From: Prorocentrum cordatum
Lineage: Eukaryota; Sar; Dinophyceae; Prorocentrales; Prorocentraceae
Reading direction: 5' to 3'
DNA: 64,000 nucleotides
Assembly (NCBI GenBank): GCA_963575745.1
Contig: CAUYUJ010015499.1
Location: forward strand, 40,001-104,000
The translations under genes were made by a program, and so were the position numbers. The notes beneath the pieces are model-generated. The model was not told the origin of the DNA, searched no databases, and saw only the letters and a list, made by a program, of their open reading frames with translations. Shown piece by piece: positions 18,786 through 30,180 of this stretch. Numbering within the stretch: position 1 is the first letter of the stretch; every line of letters starts with the position of its first letter.

Positions 18786-21613
18786 ATGTGTCGCGGGCGG
18801 TGGCGGAGAGACGCGTTTCAAAGATTCGAGCGGGATCGCGGGAACCGCGTGGTCTCTGGAGAGACAGGCGCGGATCAGGAAGCGAGACAGAACATGGTCG
18901 CCGTTGAATCGTGGTTGGTGCACCGAAAGACGTTCGTTTGGATGTACGCAGCGGAGAGTGTGGAGCACTTCCTGCAACAGACGCCGCTTCTCAGGTGGCC
19001 GCTGGGTGACGCGGGAGGCGATTGCGCGGACGCTGCCGTGTGGTTTGAAGAAGGGCATGTGGCGCGCGTGGCTCGAGGATGGTACGCGCTGCGCGGTGTG
19101 GAAGGCGCGCGAGAACAATCTCCGTGGTTACGAGCGGCGGCAGGTGGCGGCGGCGCCGTGGGGCCGCGAAGCAACGCCGTCGCGGAAGTGGTGAGTTCGG
19201 GCGCAGACCGAGAGTGGCGCGGGGCAGACCCCCACTGCAGCGACGTGAATGCGAGGATGCCAACCCTCCCAGGCCTGCGGAACCCCAAATGGTATTGCTT
19301 CATGAACGCGGCCGTGCAAGCGCTCTTCGCCGTGCCTGATGCGCGGCTGGCGTTGCGAACGGTGCGGCGGGGCAGCCCTGCAGATGTGGGGGATGGCATT
19401 TCGCAGAGCGCAACACTGCAGAGCAGAGATCCAGGAGAGAACCAGATTTCGATATATTGTTGGTGCAGACGTTGTGGGAGATGGAGAGCAATGTAGGGCG
19501 GATGCCTGTCAAGTTAGACGTGTTACCGCGCGCGTTCTATGGTCAGACTCAGGAAGACGCAGGGGAGTTCTTGCAGGAATTGTTGGACCGTGATCGGTCG
19601 CCTGTCGTGAGTGAGATATTCAAGATGGAGAAAGTAGATCGACTGGTGTGCACCAGGGACGGGTGTGGCGGTGCCAAGGTGGTCCGCGGGGACAGGAACT
19701 TCACGTGTTTGATGGTGCCACTACCGCGGAGTGACGTTGGGTCGGTGAGAACAGTGCAAGAGGCCGTGGACAGGAGCTGTGGCGGAGAGGTGATGGACGC
19801 AGACCACAGGTGGTCGTGCCCCAAAGGATGCGGCTGCCGGCAGGCGAAGAAGAAGTGGCAGCTGACAAGGGCGCCGCAGTGCCTGTGGATCCAACTGGCT
19901 GCGCAGAACTACGATGCAGTGTTGGGAAGGGTTCTGAAAATTCCGCATGCGGTGGTGCCAAGTGAGGAGCTGCTGCTCAGCGGGCAACAGTGCGCGCTGG
20001 TGAGCTGCGTGTTCCACCACGGGGGAGGGTTCCACACAGGGCATTATAACGCGTGCTGCCGGAGACCGCATGGCGGCGGAGCGCGGTGGGAGATGCGGGA
20101 TGATGGCGAAGTCTGGCCGAGCGCGCCGCCGTCGGACGAGCGTGGATGGAGGACTGCGGCCGACTCGTCGGTGCACATACTGATGTACGCGCGCGTGGGT
20201 GCGGCGCCCGACCTGGGGAGAGCGCGTGGGGCGGGGTCGGTCGATGGTGGCGGTGGCTCAGGTGCAACGGAAGCCGCGAGCGCGTCGCGTCGGGGCGTGT
20301 CAAGCTTCGGTGCCACGGCGGCTCAGGGCCACGGGAGGGTCCATCTCGAGGTACCGTGCACGGTGACGTCGCAGGGGGGGAGCCTTGAGGGGCCAGTCAT
20401 GCAGGGCGTCGCCGCCCGAAGAGGCAGTGCTCCGGCGGTTCACATCCTGCCGCGAGATCTTATGGCACCAGTGCGTATCATCCGGGAGTCAGATCTCCGT
20501 GCATTGCGTTTTCTTCGGGGCCCATGCGAACGGCCTGAACCGTGGGACGTGCCTGGCCTGGAATTCGTTCCGGGGGAGCTGCGCGCTCATCTCTGGAGAG
20601 CGTGGGGCGACACGGAGCCCCTCCTGCGAGTCATGCAAGAAACGTGGGTGCGGGCGTGGCCTGGATGGGGAGAGGCATGGGACGCTCTGGCAGGTGCTCC
20701 TGACGCGGAAGATCGGTTCCGCGTCGTGGAAGAACGGACGGTCAAGTTCATGGAATTCCTTATGGGGGAACTGGTGTTCGAGGCGAAGACGGACGAAGAG
20801 CGCGCCGCGGACATGTCACGCGAGGGCCGGTTTGTGGGTGCAGCGCTCGCACACGGGGTCAGCGCAAGCCTGGCGGACAGCATATTCCAGCTCTTGTCGG
20901 ACGCGGGGTGGTGCGGGGATGCTCTAGCTTCCAATGAAGGGCGGCGCGTCGCCAGTGAAATGTGCGTGGAATATTTGCGGGACGTTGAGGATGCGTGGCT
21001 GAACTTGACGTCGCATGGTGGAGAGCTGAACGTTGCTGCTCATGCTGGCGAGATCGTGAGATTCGCGTTGACGCGCCACGGCGTGCCAGGTGTAGCGCTG
21101 CCAGAGTGGGTGGTCCTGCGCACGTACTCCCGCTTCGACGGACAGATCGGGCCTTGCGGAGGCGTGGACATCGCGTTTTCCCGAGCGGAGCTCCAGGGGG
21201 ACAGCCCTGCGCTGGGGCAATGGCCGCGCGGGGGGGCGATCTCCGAGGGGAACGGGGTAGCCGTACTTGGAGTGTACAACGAGACAGGGGTGGGCATCAT
21301 AAGCACTTGTTACAGACCTGTGTGGGCGCGTACCCAGGAGGACACGCGAACCGCGGCGTCGTGTCAGGGGGGGCACGAGGCCGCGGAAGCGAGCGGCCCA
21401 GGCAAGGGAGGCGCCGAGGGCGCTGGAAGGAGTACGACGGCGAAACGAGCGCGCGTCATACGGAAAAGGTCGCCTGTTGACGCGGACTCTGCGGACGCCG
21501 GCGCAGTTGCGTCAACTTCAATGAACGACGACACGCTGCAGCCGCCTGAACAGGCGGCGCCCCCTCCGCCTCCGCCGCGTCCAGTGCCCCGCCGGGAAAA
21601 AGCGCACAACTGA
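18786..21613 (+). pseudogene. ubiquitin-specific protease (USP/UCH family) domain protein, frameshifted
   Basis: USPs are cysteine proteases that remove ubiquitin. The Cys box NPKWYCFMNAAVQALF has its catalytic Cys codon at 19296-19298. After a shift of frame near 19370-19400 the second frame carries TQEDAGEFLQELLD (the QQDA.EF motif) at about 19550, a Cys-rich zinc-ribbon-like insert (about 19650-19850), and the His box FHTGHYN (His codon 20042-20044) followed by a DDGEV segment that fits the family's C-terminal end. The USP core thus spans about 19245-20190. Upstream, 18786-19240 is protein-like but unrecognised. Downstream, 20210-21600 is a 460-residue unrecognised region ending in a proline run and basic tail. 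The frame ends at TGA 21611-21613 but is open in register on the far side. Whether the frameshift is a mutation, a missed intron or an assembly error cannot be told here. Confidence 0.75.
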
Positions 21614-21721
21614 CGGAGTATCAGCGCGCCCGAGCTGGCGGGAGAGTCCGAGACGGTACTGGGGTCAGTGTCGGGGCAGCCTGGTAGTGCAGGGAAGGAC
21701 GCCAGTGTTGGAGGTGGAGGC

Positions 21722-23190
21722 ATGAGCGGCACGGAGCAGAGCAAGGCCGGTGTGGTGGAGAACGACGCCGCGGACAGAGCGGGCGCAGCGCACGTGTACC
21801 GCGTCCGCGCAGTCGACAACGGCCACGTGTCCGCGGACGGAAGCCGTGGAGGTAGGGAGGAAGGGCTCAAGAAGGCGGCAGGTCTCATGAAAGAGCACCC
21901 CACCGTGCCAGCGGTCTCTGTGCACGGAGAAACGCTGGAAGGCGAGTCCATCTTCTCCCGCGGTGCCGTGGAGCTGCCGCATGCACATTGCGCTTTCGGA
22001 GATTGCGGGTGGCGGGGCTCCAGCGAAGCGGAGCTCCGCGCACATGTGGTAGCCGAACATCGCGAGGCGTTGCGGGACGTCGCGGAAACGCTTGCGTGCC
22101 GCGAGGAAGACGAAGCCAAGCGGAGTCAGACGCAGTGCTGGTCAGCGTACAACGAGGCCATCGCCTGGAAAGTGCGTGAGGGAGCCCCGCTCGCAGCACT
22201 GGCGATCGATCGACGATGCCTACGCGAGTATGCGCGAAGTCTGCGGGAAGACGCCGTCCACTCTCTCGTGTGCATGGTGTGCGCGCGTAAGTTTCCCCGC
22301 GTGGAGGGCCGCAGAGGGAACCCGATTGAATGGCGCACGGTGACGCCCAGCGGGGGCGGATTTTTCGGACTCCCGGACGCGTTCGTGAGGGGGAACATGA
22401 CGGTGGACGCGTGCGTGGAGCGGTTCGGCGAGGTAGATGGCGCCGGGGAGGGGAGCAGGGGCGTGCATCTCCGAGACCGGATGGAGGAGTTCGAGGATTG
22501 GCACGTGTGCGTGCCATCAGAAGACGGGCCCATGAGGGTTCTCTGTTGCCCGGAGGACATGCGGTGCGTCAGCGGCGCGTGGCGCTCTGAGAATACCGCG
22601 TGCAGCTGTTGCGAAGCCCCGTTGTGCGGGGAGTGCGGGAACGCGATGGCCGGCCCCCGTGGCGAAGCGGCGCTCCCTCCTGCGTCGCTGGCCAATGACA
22701 TGATGGCATTTTATTCGCCGGAGGAGCTTTTTGGCGGCAAGGTGACGGTATTGGAAATGATCTGCGCGTCAGTTTGCATCGCGTCGATGGTGTGTTTCAC
22801 GCTGGAGAAGCGGTATCGGAACGATCGAGCTTTCGACGTGGAAACGGGCGGCAACGAAGTCCGCATGGCGGCGCGCGGAAACGCGACGACGTTCCCGATG
22901 CCGTGGACGGACTTGCTAGCGCAGTTGACCGCAGCGGACGCGACGGCCGCGGAGGGGCGCGCGCCGCCACTGCCCCGCACAGGGGCGGACCTGGCAGGCA
23001 TCGTGTCTGTGATGCTCAAGTCGGGCGGTGACGACGATACGGCTGAAAGCATGGCCAAGTTTGTGCACCAGGCTCTCGTGCGCAGGAAAGTGGTCGTGGA
23101 TCTCATTCAGGGAGCGAAAGCGCGCGGACATCGCGCGTACCGGAATGTGGACATGGAGGATGTGCGGAAGATGTGCGGAAGAGGGCGATG
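21722..23190 (+). pseudogene. C2H2 finger plus DUF6570-like N-terminal region of the Helitron transposase
   Basis: Chosen start is ATG 21722, though the frame is open back to the TGA at 21611. Residues about 90-110 form a classic finger, CAFGDCGWRGSSEAELRAHV followed by VAEH. Two CxxC pairs follow (CMVC, and CSCC...CGEC), then a DUF6570-like stretch: ASLANDMMAFYSPEEL, GNATTFPMP, and a region ending MEDVRK. DUF6570 commonly sits just before the Helitron Rep domain. The frame then leaves register near 23165-23190, where ATGTGCGGAAG occurs twice in tandem, and the matching continuation (GDVPPEIM) is in another frame. Without the shift the product would be the N-terminal third of the Rep/helicase protein. 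Confidence 0.7.
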
Positions 23191-26100
23191 TGCCCCCCGA
23201 GATCATGCGGCTGGTACCCCTGGGCGATGCGCTCGACAAGATCCAGATGCAGAAGGCAGCGACGCCCGTTCCGAGGCCGGACGGAGTAAAGGAGGCGGCA
23301 GATATTTTGGGGAGCACGAAGACGAACGCGGTGGTATGCGAGAAGGGCAGCTTCGACGATATTGACATCAATGCGCAACGGATTGAGGCCGTGCGAACCT
23401 TCGTGCAACGGCTGGATGAGGAGTGCGTGCATGGCGAGGCAGATGAGACGTCGAATTCGAGCGGGGAGGAGGGCGGCGACGGGCAGCGAGAATGGGCACG
23501 CAAGCGCATCTGCGTCCGCGAAGGGACGGGCCCTGCAGCGGAGGAGGCGTCGCGGGAGGCGGTGGAGCGCGTCATGCTGGAGCAGGCGACGACCGAGAGG
23601 AAGCGCGTGGACCGCCTCCGCGTGCGCACAGGAAACGTGATGATGGATCAGTTCGAGCCTTGGTACTTCGGTGTCGCGTTCGCGTTTGTGTTCAAGTACT
23701 GCACGGGGATGCCAGATTGCCCAGAGTTCATGAAGCGTCCGCGTCATCGCCGGGGAACTGGGGCCCCGCGGGTGGAGCTGCCGCTGTGGGTGCGGATCAT
23801 GAGTCGTCGCGTTGAGAGCCAGTTGTGTCGCGATTGGCATTTCGGGTTCGTGTCGTGGAACCTCGTGTTCCGCTCGGCGGTGAACTTGAGCAGGACGTGG
23901 TTCACGTACGTGTCACCGAGCGCCACAGGCGAGGTGGAACAGCTGACGCCCGGGGAGATCGGCGAAGGAGCGAAGCAGATTTATCGCGCGCTAGACGGGA
24001 AGTACGTGGACGTCCACGGCAGGAAGCAGAAGGTCAAGGGCGACATGACGAAAGTGCGGCACGTGCCAGATCTGGGGAAAGCCGCCCACAAGCTCCTCAC
24101 GCACATTGAGGACACGTCGCGGCGCCTCCCAGGTATACAGGAATCTCGTCGTGTGATGAGGTTTGACACGAACGCTCTGCGAGTCCGGTATGGCGTTCCA
24201 ATATTCGTGACTTTCTCGCCCGACGAAGGGCACAATCTGCTCATGATCCGCCTGTCGCGCACGCGACTGCAGGACCCTGTGCACGCGGCAGCTGATGATG
24301 AAGCGCAGTCGCGGCTTGCGGGGGATCGGGAGTGGCCGCGCGTAGCCCCCGACGTAGACGAGGCGCGCCTGGATCTTCCGATGGATGCAGCACAGGCAGG
24401 GGTGCCGTCGTGGGCCGAGCGTAGACGAATTCTCGCGCGAGATCCCATGGCCAGCGTTGACGGCTTCCGCATCCTGGTGGACGCGACGCTCCGGCACCTG
24501 TTCGGGATGCGGACTTGCCCGAACTGCCCGCGGTGCAATCACGACGAAGAGGGGGTCCCGTGCCAGGACCTGTTCGGAAGCAGCGCCAGGCCAGGCGGGG
24601 GCGCGTTCGGGCGCGTGGATGCCTACTACGTGTCCATAGAAGCGCAGAAATCTACGGGGTCTTTGCACGCACACTGCCAGGTATTCATACAGTGCCTGCA
24701 CCAGCACACGCCGCTCGAGGAGGTGTTCGAAATCGTCCGTGACGACGTGCAGGACCGGGGCAAGAAGATTGTGGAGGGGTATTTGGAGTACAAGAGTCGC
24801 TTCTGTCGGCAGGTATATTCGCAGCAGGTGTCGGGGGAGGAAATTAGTCGGAGGCTGGGGGAGGCGGAGAAGTCGTGGCCGGAGTTCAAAGACGAGGGCG
24901 GGCTCCTTGGCAGGCCCGCGTTTCAAACGCGCACGCTCCATTCAAAAGCGTCGACGAGGGTGGCTCAGGACGACGCTGTGGCATGGGAGAAAGAATATCT
25001 GGGCACGGACGTGCAGTACTTGCAAGAGAGGAAGCAGAACCACGTCCATCTGAAGAATGAAGAGACCGGGGAGCGAGTACCTCTGCCGGCGTGCCGTCGG
25101 AAGGACAACCCGAAGTTGTGTAAGGCGGATTTCCCGCGCACGGCGCACATCATTGACCGCGCCATCGTCGTGTGTCCGGGGCAGGCGGTGGCGTTGGACA
25201 TGCCGAAGGCAGGGCGTCGGAATCGGACTGGCAGCCTACGCGGGCCGATGAATCACACGAGCTTGAACGGCACGCATCCGTGCATGTTGTCCGCGCAGCG
25301 ATTCAATTCGGACGTGCAGCTGCCGTATCGATTTCCCATCGCGAAGGTCTGTTGCACGTGCCAGAATGCATGCGACAAGAAGCTCGACGACGCAGCGATC
25401 ATCAGGGTCGCGCAGATGGCACAGGACGCGCAGGCAGGATACGCCTGCGACTACTGTACGAAGCGGCAGCCCATGGCCTTCCACGAGGTGAAAGAGTGTT
25501 GCAAAGGAGTTGAGAAGCTTGGAAGGCAGCTTCAGGGCGAGAACGTGAATCGGATCGGTAAGAGGGTAGCGAATCGAATCATGAGCGACGCGCATGGCAA
25601 GGGCATCGTGCGCGGCCAAGTAGAATGTGCGAACCTGAGGGCCTTCGCGCGAGAGGGCGACGTGACTGCGGCGGAGGCAATGAAGTCGTGCCAGACGACA
25701 GCGTTTTACGGGCGGGAGTACGTGGACTTGGTCGAGCGCTTGGCAGACCGCGCGTCTGGGGGTCGCAAAGCTCAGTTTGCTGAAGTGGACATGCGGCAGA
25801 AGAGACGCCGAAAGGTGACTGTTCGAGATGTGGGCATGTTGTATGGGCTGCGTCCGAAGAGTTCCGGCCTGTGGGACCTATCTCCGTATGAGTTCGCAAC
25901 GTACTGGACGCCGTTGTTGCTGTCCTTCCCGACGAGAGTCGCAGATGCGGAGAATCCGCGCCATCATGCAGTCTTGACACAGTGGGGCAAGGAGAAACTG
26001 CGTCAGGGGCGGGGGAACGCGAGTCTGGAGGAGGACTTGGTGCCCGGGGTGGACTACACGGTGAAGGAGGACGAAGGTGACGATTGGGTTCCTTATCCGG

Positions 26101-27635
26101 ACACCGAAGGGTGCGCCCACCTTCGCCACACGTGGATTCTGAAGCGGAATAGGAGGCCCATGGCACCAACTTTTATCGGAGCACCCGCGCCGCGCGGGCG
26201 TCCAGGGGAAGCGGAGCGGTCGGCGCGCATCGTCATGACGTATTTCCACCCGTGGACCCTGAGGCCCGACGTGGCGGACGAACGCGTAGTGTTCGCAGGG
26301 AACCTGCGTGGCGAAGCACCGACATGGGACGCAGCCATGGTTGACTGGCTGGACGGCGGAGTGCAGACGAAGGTTGCCGCGCGGTACGTGGGGAACTTCC
26401 TGAGTGTGTACCGCGTCCGGCCGCGGGATGCTGGCGAAGCGGAGGAACGGAGCGACGAAGACGTGAGCGACGTGGAATTAGACGTGGGCTTCGATCAGCT
26501 CGACGAGGCGCTGAAGTCGCGCGTGGGCGGGAAGCGACGGAAAGACGGGGGCGGAGACAGCGCCAGCGAGGAGGGGGGTGCGGACGACGGAGCTGGAGGC
26601 ACGTCTCATTACGACAACTCGAAGTTGGGCATGGGTGTGGCGCAGCAGGCGTGGGGGCTTCGGGACGGCGAAACGCCGCTCAGCGAGGTAGCAGGCGCTT
26701 GGCCGGCAGAGCAGGCCTGTGACTTGGACTTGGTTCTCCGGGAAGCGCGGAAGTCTCGGAACAAAGAGTGTTCCATGGCCGACAGGATGACAGACGCTGC
26801 TGGAGAAGTCGTGGTCGCGGGCGCGGCCGCCACATCGGATGACGCGGCCAGGTGGCTCCAGGACCTCGAGTTCCGGATGGGCAAGGACACGGGGCGGCGC
26901 GTGGTGAACGCGAAGCAGTTCGAGATGGTGAAGAAGGTGGCGCGTCGGGTAATGCAGGAGATCGATGGCGAGGGAATGGAGGAGACGGCCATGGGGGAAC
27001 CACTGCAGTGGTGCATGCACGGGGGCCCGGGGACGGGCAAATCACACGTCTTGCGCATCATTCGCCACGAGCTGTTCGAGGGGTTGATGAAGTGGACGAT
27101 CGGGGTGAACTTCCAAATCACCGCCCTGCAAGCTGTCATGGCGCAGTTGCTAGGGGGGGGCACCATGTACCATGCGTGCGGCATACGAGCCATCAAGCGG
27201 GGAGAAGAGAAGGGGGAGGATGTCAAGCTGCAGTACGAGACTGCCAAGCGCGTGCTCCAGTGGAGGTGGCTGTTGATCGACGAGATCAGCATGGTGAGCG
27301 CCAGACTCCTGGCAGAAGTAGACGCGAAACTGCGAGGGGTCATCCGGGATGTGGGCGCAACGAAGCGCGGAGACGGAGGCGTGCCGCGCCCGTTCGGCGG
27401 CTTGAACGTCGTGCTGAGTGGTGACTTCTGGCAACTTGCACCCCCCGACGGTGGCTTCCTGGCGGACGTCCCCACCGAGCGCATCTCGGCGGCGCGGAAG
27501 TACACCTCCCTGCCACCCGTGCTGCATGGTCAATCCCTGCTGTGGGGTGGACCCGAGTGCGGGGTTCAGGGCGTCACCGAGCTGGTGGAGTGCGAGCGGT
27601 GCGACGACGCCTGGCTGAAGGAGGTGCAGGAATAA
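23178..27635 (+). pseudogene. Helitron Rep (HUH, two-tyrosine) and N-terminal half of PIF1-like helicase
   Basis: Rep nicks and joins the transposon ends; the PIF1-like helicase unwinds DNA for rolling-circle transposition. About 1480 codons are open. The Helitron_like_N region begins near 24150 (MRFDTNALR, GVPIFVTFSPDEGHNL). The HUH motif is in GSLHAHCQVF, with His codons 24666-24668 and 24672-24674. The catalytic tyrosine pair is in GYACDYCTKR, with Tyr codons 25440-25442 and 25452-25454. An acidic linker follows (about 26440-26620). The helicase has Walker A GGPGTGKSH (27021-27047), Walker B LLIDEISM (Asp 27279-27281) and the motif III segment SGDFWQLAPP (about 27417-27446). A TAA at 27633-27635 ends the frame inside the helicase after KEVQE; the same frame resumes at once. 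Active-site residues look intact. Confidence 0.88.
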
Positions 27636-29306
27636 TTCCGTGCAGGGGCGCTGACGGCGAACGCGCGCGCGTTCTTGCACGGCAGGGACACCACCGTTAC
27701 GGGAAGCTGGCTGCACGGAGACGTGGGTTGCCGGAATCGGGCATGTCGGGAGTTGTGCGAAGGCGCAAGAGATGAGGCGGCGGGGGCAGCGGGCCAACGA
27801 CGAAGACGTCACGTAACGCCGAAGGAGATCCGCCAGCAAGAGTGTCAGGTGTGCAGAGGGGAACGTGCGCGGCGCCGTCTGGTGGCGGATGGCCCGGACG
27901 ACCCGTGTCTGCAGTCGGAGAAGTTCGTCATGGCGCCGGGGGTTTTTCCGAACAGCGACGTCAAATATGAGGCGAACAAGCTCCGAGCGGCGCAGTACGC
28001 GCGCAGGCACGGGAAGCCGATGGTGTACGTCCCTGCGCGGGATACGCCGACGCCGGAGGCGCTCCGCGAGCGACCAGATCTGCCGCAGCAGAAGATGGCA
28101 TGGCTCCAACGTCGCGACAAGGAGAGCGGAGACTTGTACGGCTGCTTGCCCATCGCAGAAGGCATGCCAGTCGCTCTGACTGATCACATCGATCGCAGCG
28201 AGGACAAGAACCTCCTGCGCGGTCGCGTCGGCCGTGTTCAGTCTTGGGTGTGCGACGGGGACGGAGAGCACGATCGGGTCTCGCGCGGCGGAGAGACCAT
28301 TCTGAAGAAAACGCCGAAAGTGATTTTCGTGTTGTTCGACGAAGGCGACGACGGAAAGGGCGGCAGGAAGCCGTGCCAGTGGACGATCGAGGGATTGAGG
28401 ACGCCGGGCTTGTACCCGGTGGTTCCGCAAAAGAAGGAGTGGTTCGTGGACAAGGGCCGTCCGCACCCGCGACTGAAGGTGAAGAGACGGCAGTTCCCGC
28501 TGGCCCCAGCGTTCGGGGTGGCGGCCCATGCGGCGCAGGGGCAAACGTTTAAGCAAGGTGTCATCGTGGACCTGAGCATTGGCGGGGGGACGTCACCATT
28601 GTCGAGCTACGTGGCACTAACGAGGGTGCAGCGCCGGGAGGACATGCCGATCTTTCGCCAATTCGACATTGCGCCGTATCAGAAGAAGGAAGAGCGGAGA
28701 GGGCCGGGATTGCTGTTGCGCACCCTGCGCGGGGAAGTCTTGGATTGGGAGGCGATAGAGAAGGAGTTCATGCCGTCCGGCAGGTGCGCGGTCTGCGGAT
28801 GCACGAAGTACAAGAACATGTGCCCGACGGTGGGGCAGTGGAGCCGCGCCGACGGGCTGCGCGTGTGCAGCGCGTGCCTGGGAGAGAAGAAGAGGTCGGG
28901 CACGCCGTGGCAATGCATGGAGTGTGTTCTATGGAAGTGCCAGCAGGCTTTCCACGCGTCGCAGCACCGCCCGTCGAAGCTGACCACGCGGCGCTGCGTG
29001 GACTGCCCCGAGAGAAGGAGTTGCCGCGTGTGCGAGCATCGGAAATACGAAGAGGCGTTCGCGCGGTATCAGTGGGAACTGGCGGGGAACAGCCGAGGTA
29101 GAGGAGGAATGTGCGCAGAGTGTGAAGAGCTGAAGAAGCACCTCGTCTGCGGTCGCTGCGAGGAGGGCAAGATCGCCACCCATTTCGCGAAGCGCGACGT
29201 CGATGACGTGGAGCGCTTGTGCGACACATGTAAAAGGGAGGAGAGGAAGGAGGTGAAGCGGCGGGGGGGGGGAAGAGGAACGGAAGAAGTGTTCGCGGTG
29301 TGGTGA
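27636..29306 (+). pseudogene. C-terminal half of PIF1-like helicase with CxxC zinc-binding tail
   Basis: In register with the upstream helicase half across the single TAA. It contains the later PIF1 motifs: VALTDHIDRSEDKNLLRGRVG (about 28170-28232), FGVAAHAAQGQTF (about 28514-28552, where most relatives have a TVHKSQG-like sequence), and SSYVALTRVQRREDM (about 28602-28646). From about 28780 the protein turns into repeated CxxC pairs (CAVCGC, CSAC, CMEC, CVDC, CRVC, CAEC, CGRC, CDTC). The frame ends at TGA 29304-29306 only because of the G run at 29263-29272. Together with the upstream part the helicase is of usual PIF1 length. Confidence 0.85.
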
Positions 29307-29772
29307 GGAGAAGCCTCGTGACTCGTACTCCGAGAAGATGTGGGAAGAGAGGCCCAGGCCCAGGCCAAGAGAGTGCGTCGAGTGCGTCGAGCGGGCCGCA
29401 GCCGAAAGGGACGAGAAGAACAGAGGCGCACGGGAAGAGATGAGGAAAGAGATGAAGTCGTGCACGGCGTGCGGCGCGGAAAAGCCTCAAGCCGCATTCT
29501 CTGGGAAGATGTGGTCGAAGGTCGCCAGCAAGCAGCGCAAGTGCGACGATTGCGTGGAAGGGGCCAAAAGCCAGCCCGGGTATTGGAAGTGCGTGCAGTG
29601 TAAGAACTCCTTCGAAACCGCAAGGTTTAGCGCGCGGTTGTCAAAGCGAACGACGCAGAGACCGAACGGGACGCAGCGTTGTAATGAGTGCGACGCAGAC
29701 CAGGAGCGCGGCCGGAAGCGCGTGGCAGACCGGTCGTATGACGTCGTGGCGCGAACGACCAAAAAAAAGTAA
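29273..29772 (+). pseudogene. last CxxC (Stc1-like) repeats of the Helitron protein
   Basis: After the G10 run, the +1 frame reads straight on with the same style of repeat: KCSRCGEEKP, CVECV, SCTACGAEKPQAAFS, CDDC, CVQCK, CNEC, ending in a basic tail and TAA 29770-29772. The pattern CxxC, then a short F/S core with lysines and a second CxxC resembles Stc1-type zinc domains; this is a similarity by eye. Removing one G would join it to the helicase frame, so the break is best explained by homopolymer slippage or miscounting. Confidence 0.75.
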
Positions 29773-29999
29773 AGCGGAATACTGGGGGATATGAGGGCGG
29801 CGTGGGGGCGGATAGCAGAAAGCAAGCGTCCAGAGGCTGAGGGAAAGGAGGAGGAGGCTGGGCGTGTCAGGGGTGGTGGGGGGGTCCTGGTGAGGATTTT
29901 GTGGAGCGGGAGGTCCTTCAAACCTCTGAAGTCACCAGGCTGCTGCGATAAACTTATGACCAGAGGCCTGTGGAGGCTGGGTGTGTCAGGGGGGGTGGG
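29773..29999. other. sequence 3' of the Helitron ORF, ending at an assembly gap
   Basis: Two copies of GAGGCTGGGYGTGTCAGGGG occur at about 29850 and 29971, the second running into the gap. This is where the Helitron 3' end might lie, but no hairpin plus CTRR was identified. Confidence 0.4.
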
Positions 30000-30099
30000 N
30001 NNNNNNNNNNNNNNNNNNNNNNNNNNNNNNNNNNNNNNNNNNNNNNNNNNNNNNNNNNNNNNNNNNNNNNNNNNNNNNNNNNNNNNNNNNNNNNNNNNN
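30000..30099. other. assembly gap of 100 N
   Basis: Exactly 100 unspecified bases, the conventional size for a gap of unknown length. Frames drawn across it are meaningless. Confidence 1.
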
Positions 30100-30179
<80 letters not shown>

Positions 30180-30180
30180 G

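Larger units (their letters stand above)
18786..29772 (+). mobile_element. giant Helitron-type coding block (USP, C2H2, DUF6570-like, Rep, PIF1, CxxC repeats)
   Basis: All parts are on the plus strand, head to tail, with essentially no intergenic space. The Rep part has both the HUH and the two-tyrosine motif, and the PIF1-like helicase lies in the same reading frame downstream, which defines a Helitron-type rolling-circle transposase. The ubiquitin-specific protease frame continues in register into the zinc-finger/DUF6570 region across one TGA. Discrete breaks: a frameshift near 19370-19400, TGA 21611-21613, a frameshift near 23165-23190, TAA 27633-27635, and a frameshift at the G10 run 29263-29272. 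Left (5'-TC) and right (hairpin plus CTRR) ends were not located. No competing gene interrupts the block. Confidence 0.8.

Noticed and set aside
7000-19000. Dinoflagellate spliced-leader relics, tRNA or rRNA genes
   Set aside because: Looked for a TTTTGGCTCAAG-like leader relic, tRNA B-box and rRNA-like sequence by eye; none was convincing.
23160-23192. Tandem ATGTGCGGAAG duplication as the cause of the DUF6570-to-Rep frameshift
   Set aside because: It lies exactly at the break, but removing one 11-bp copy shifts the frame by the wrong amount (a net change of one base is needed, modulo 3), so it does not by itself explain the shift.
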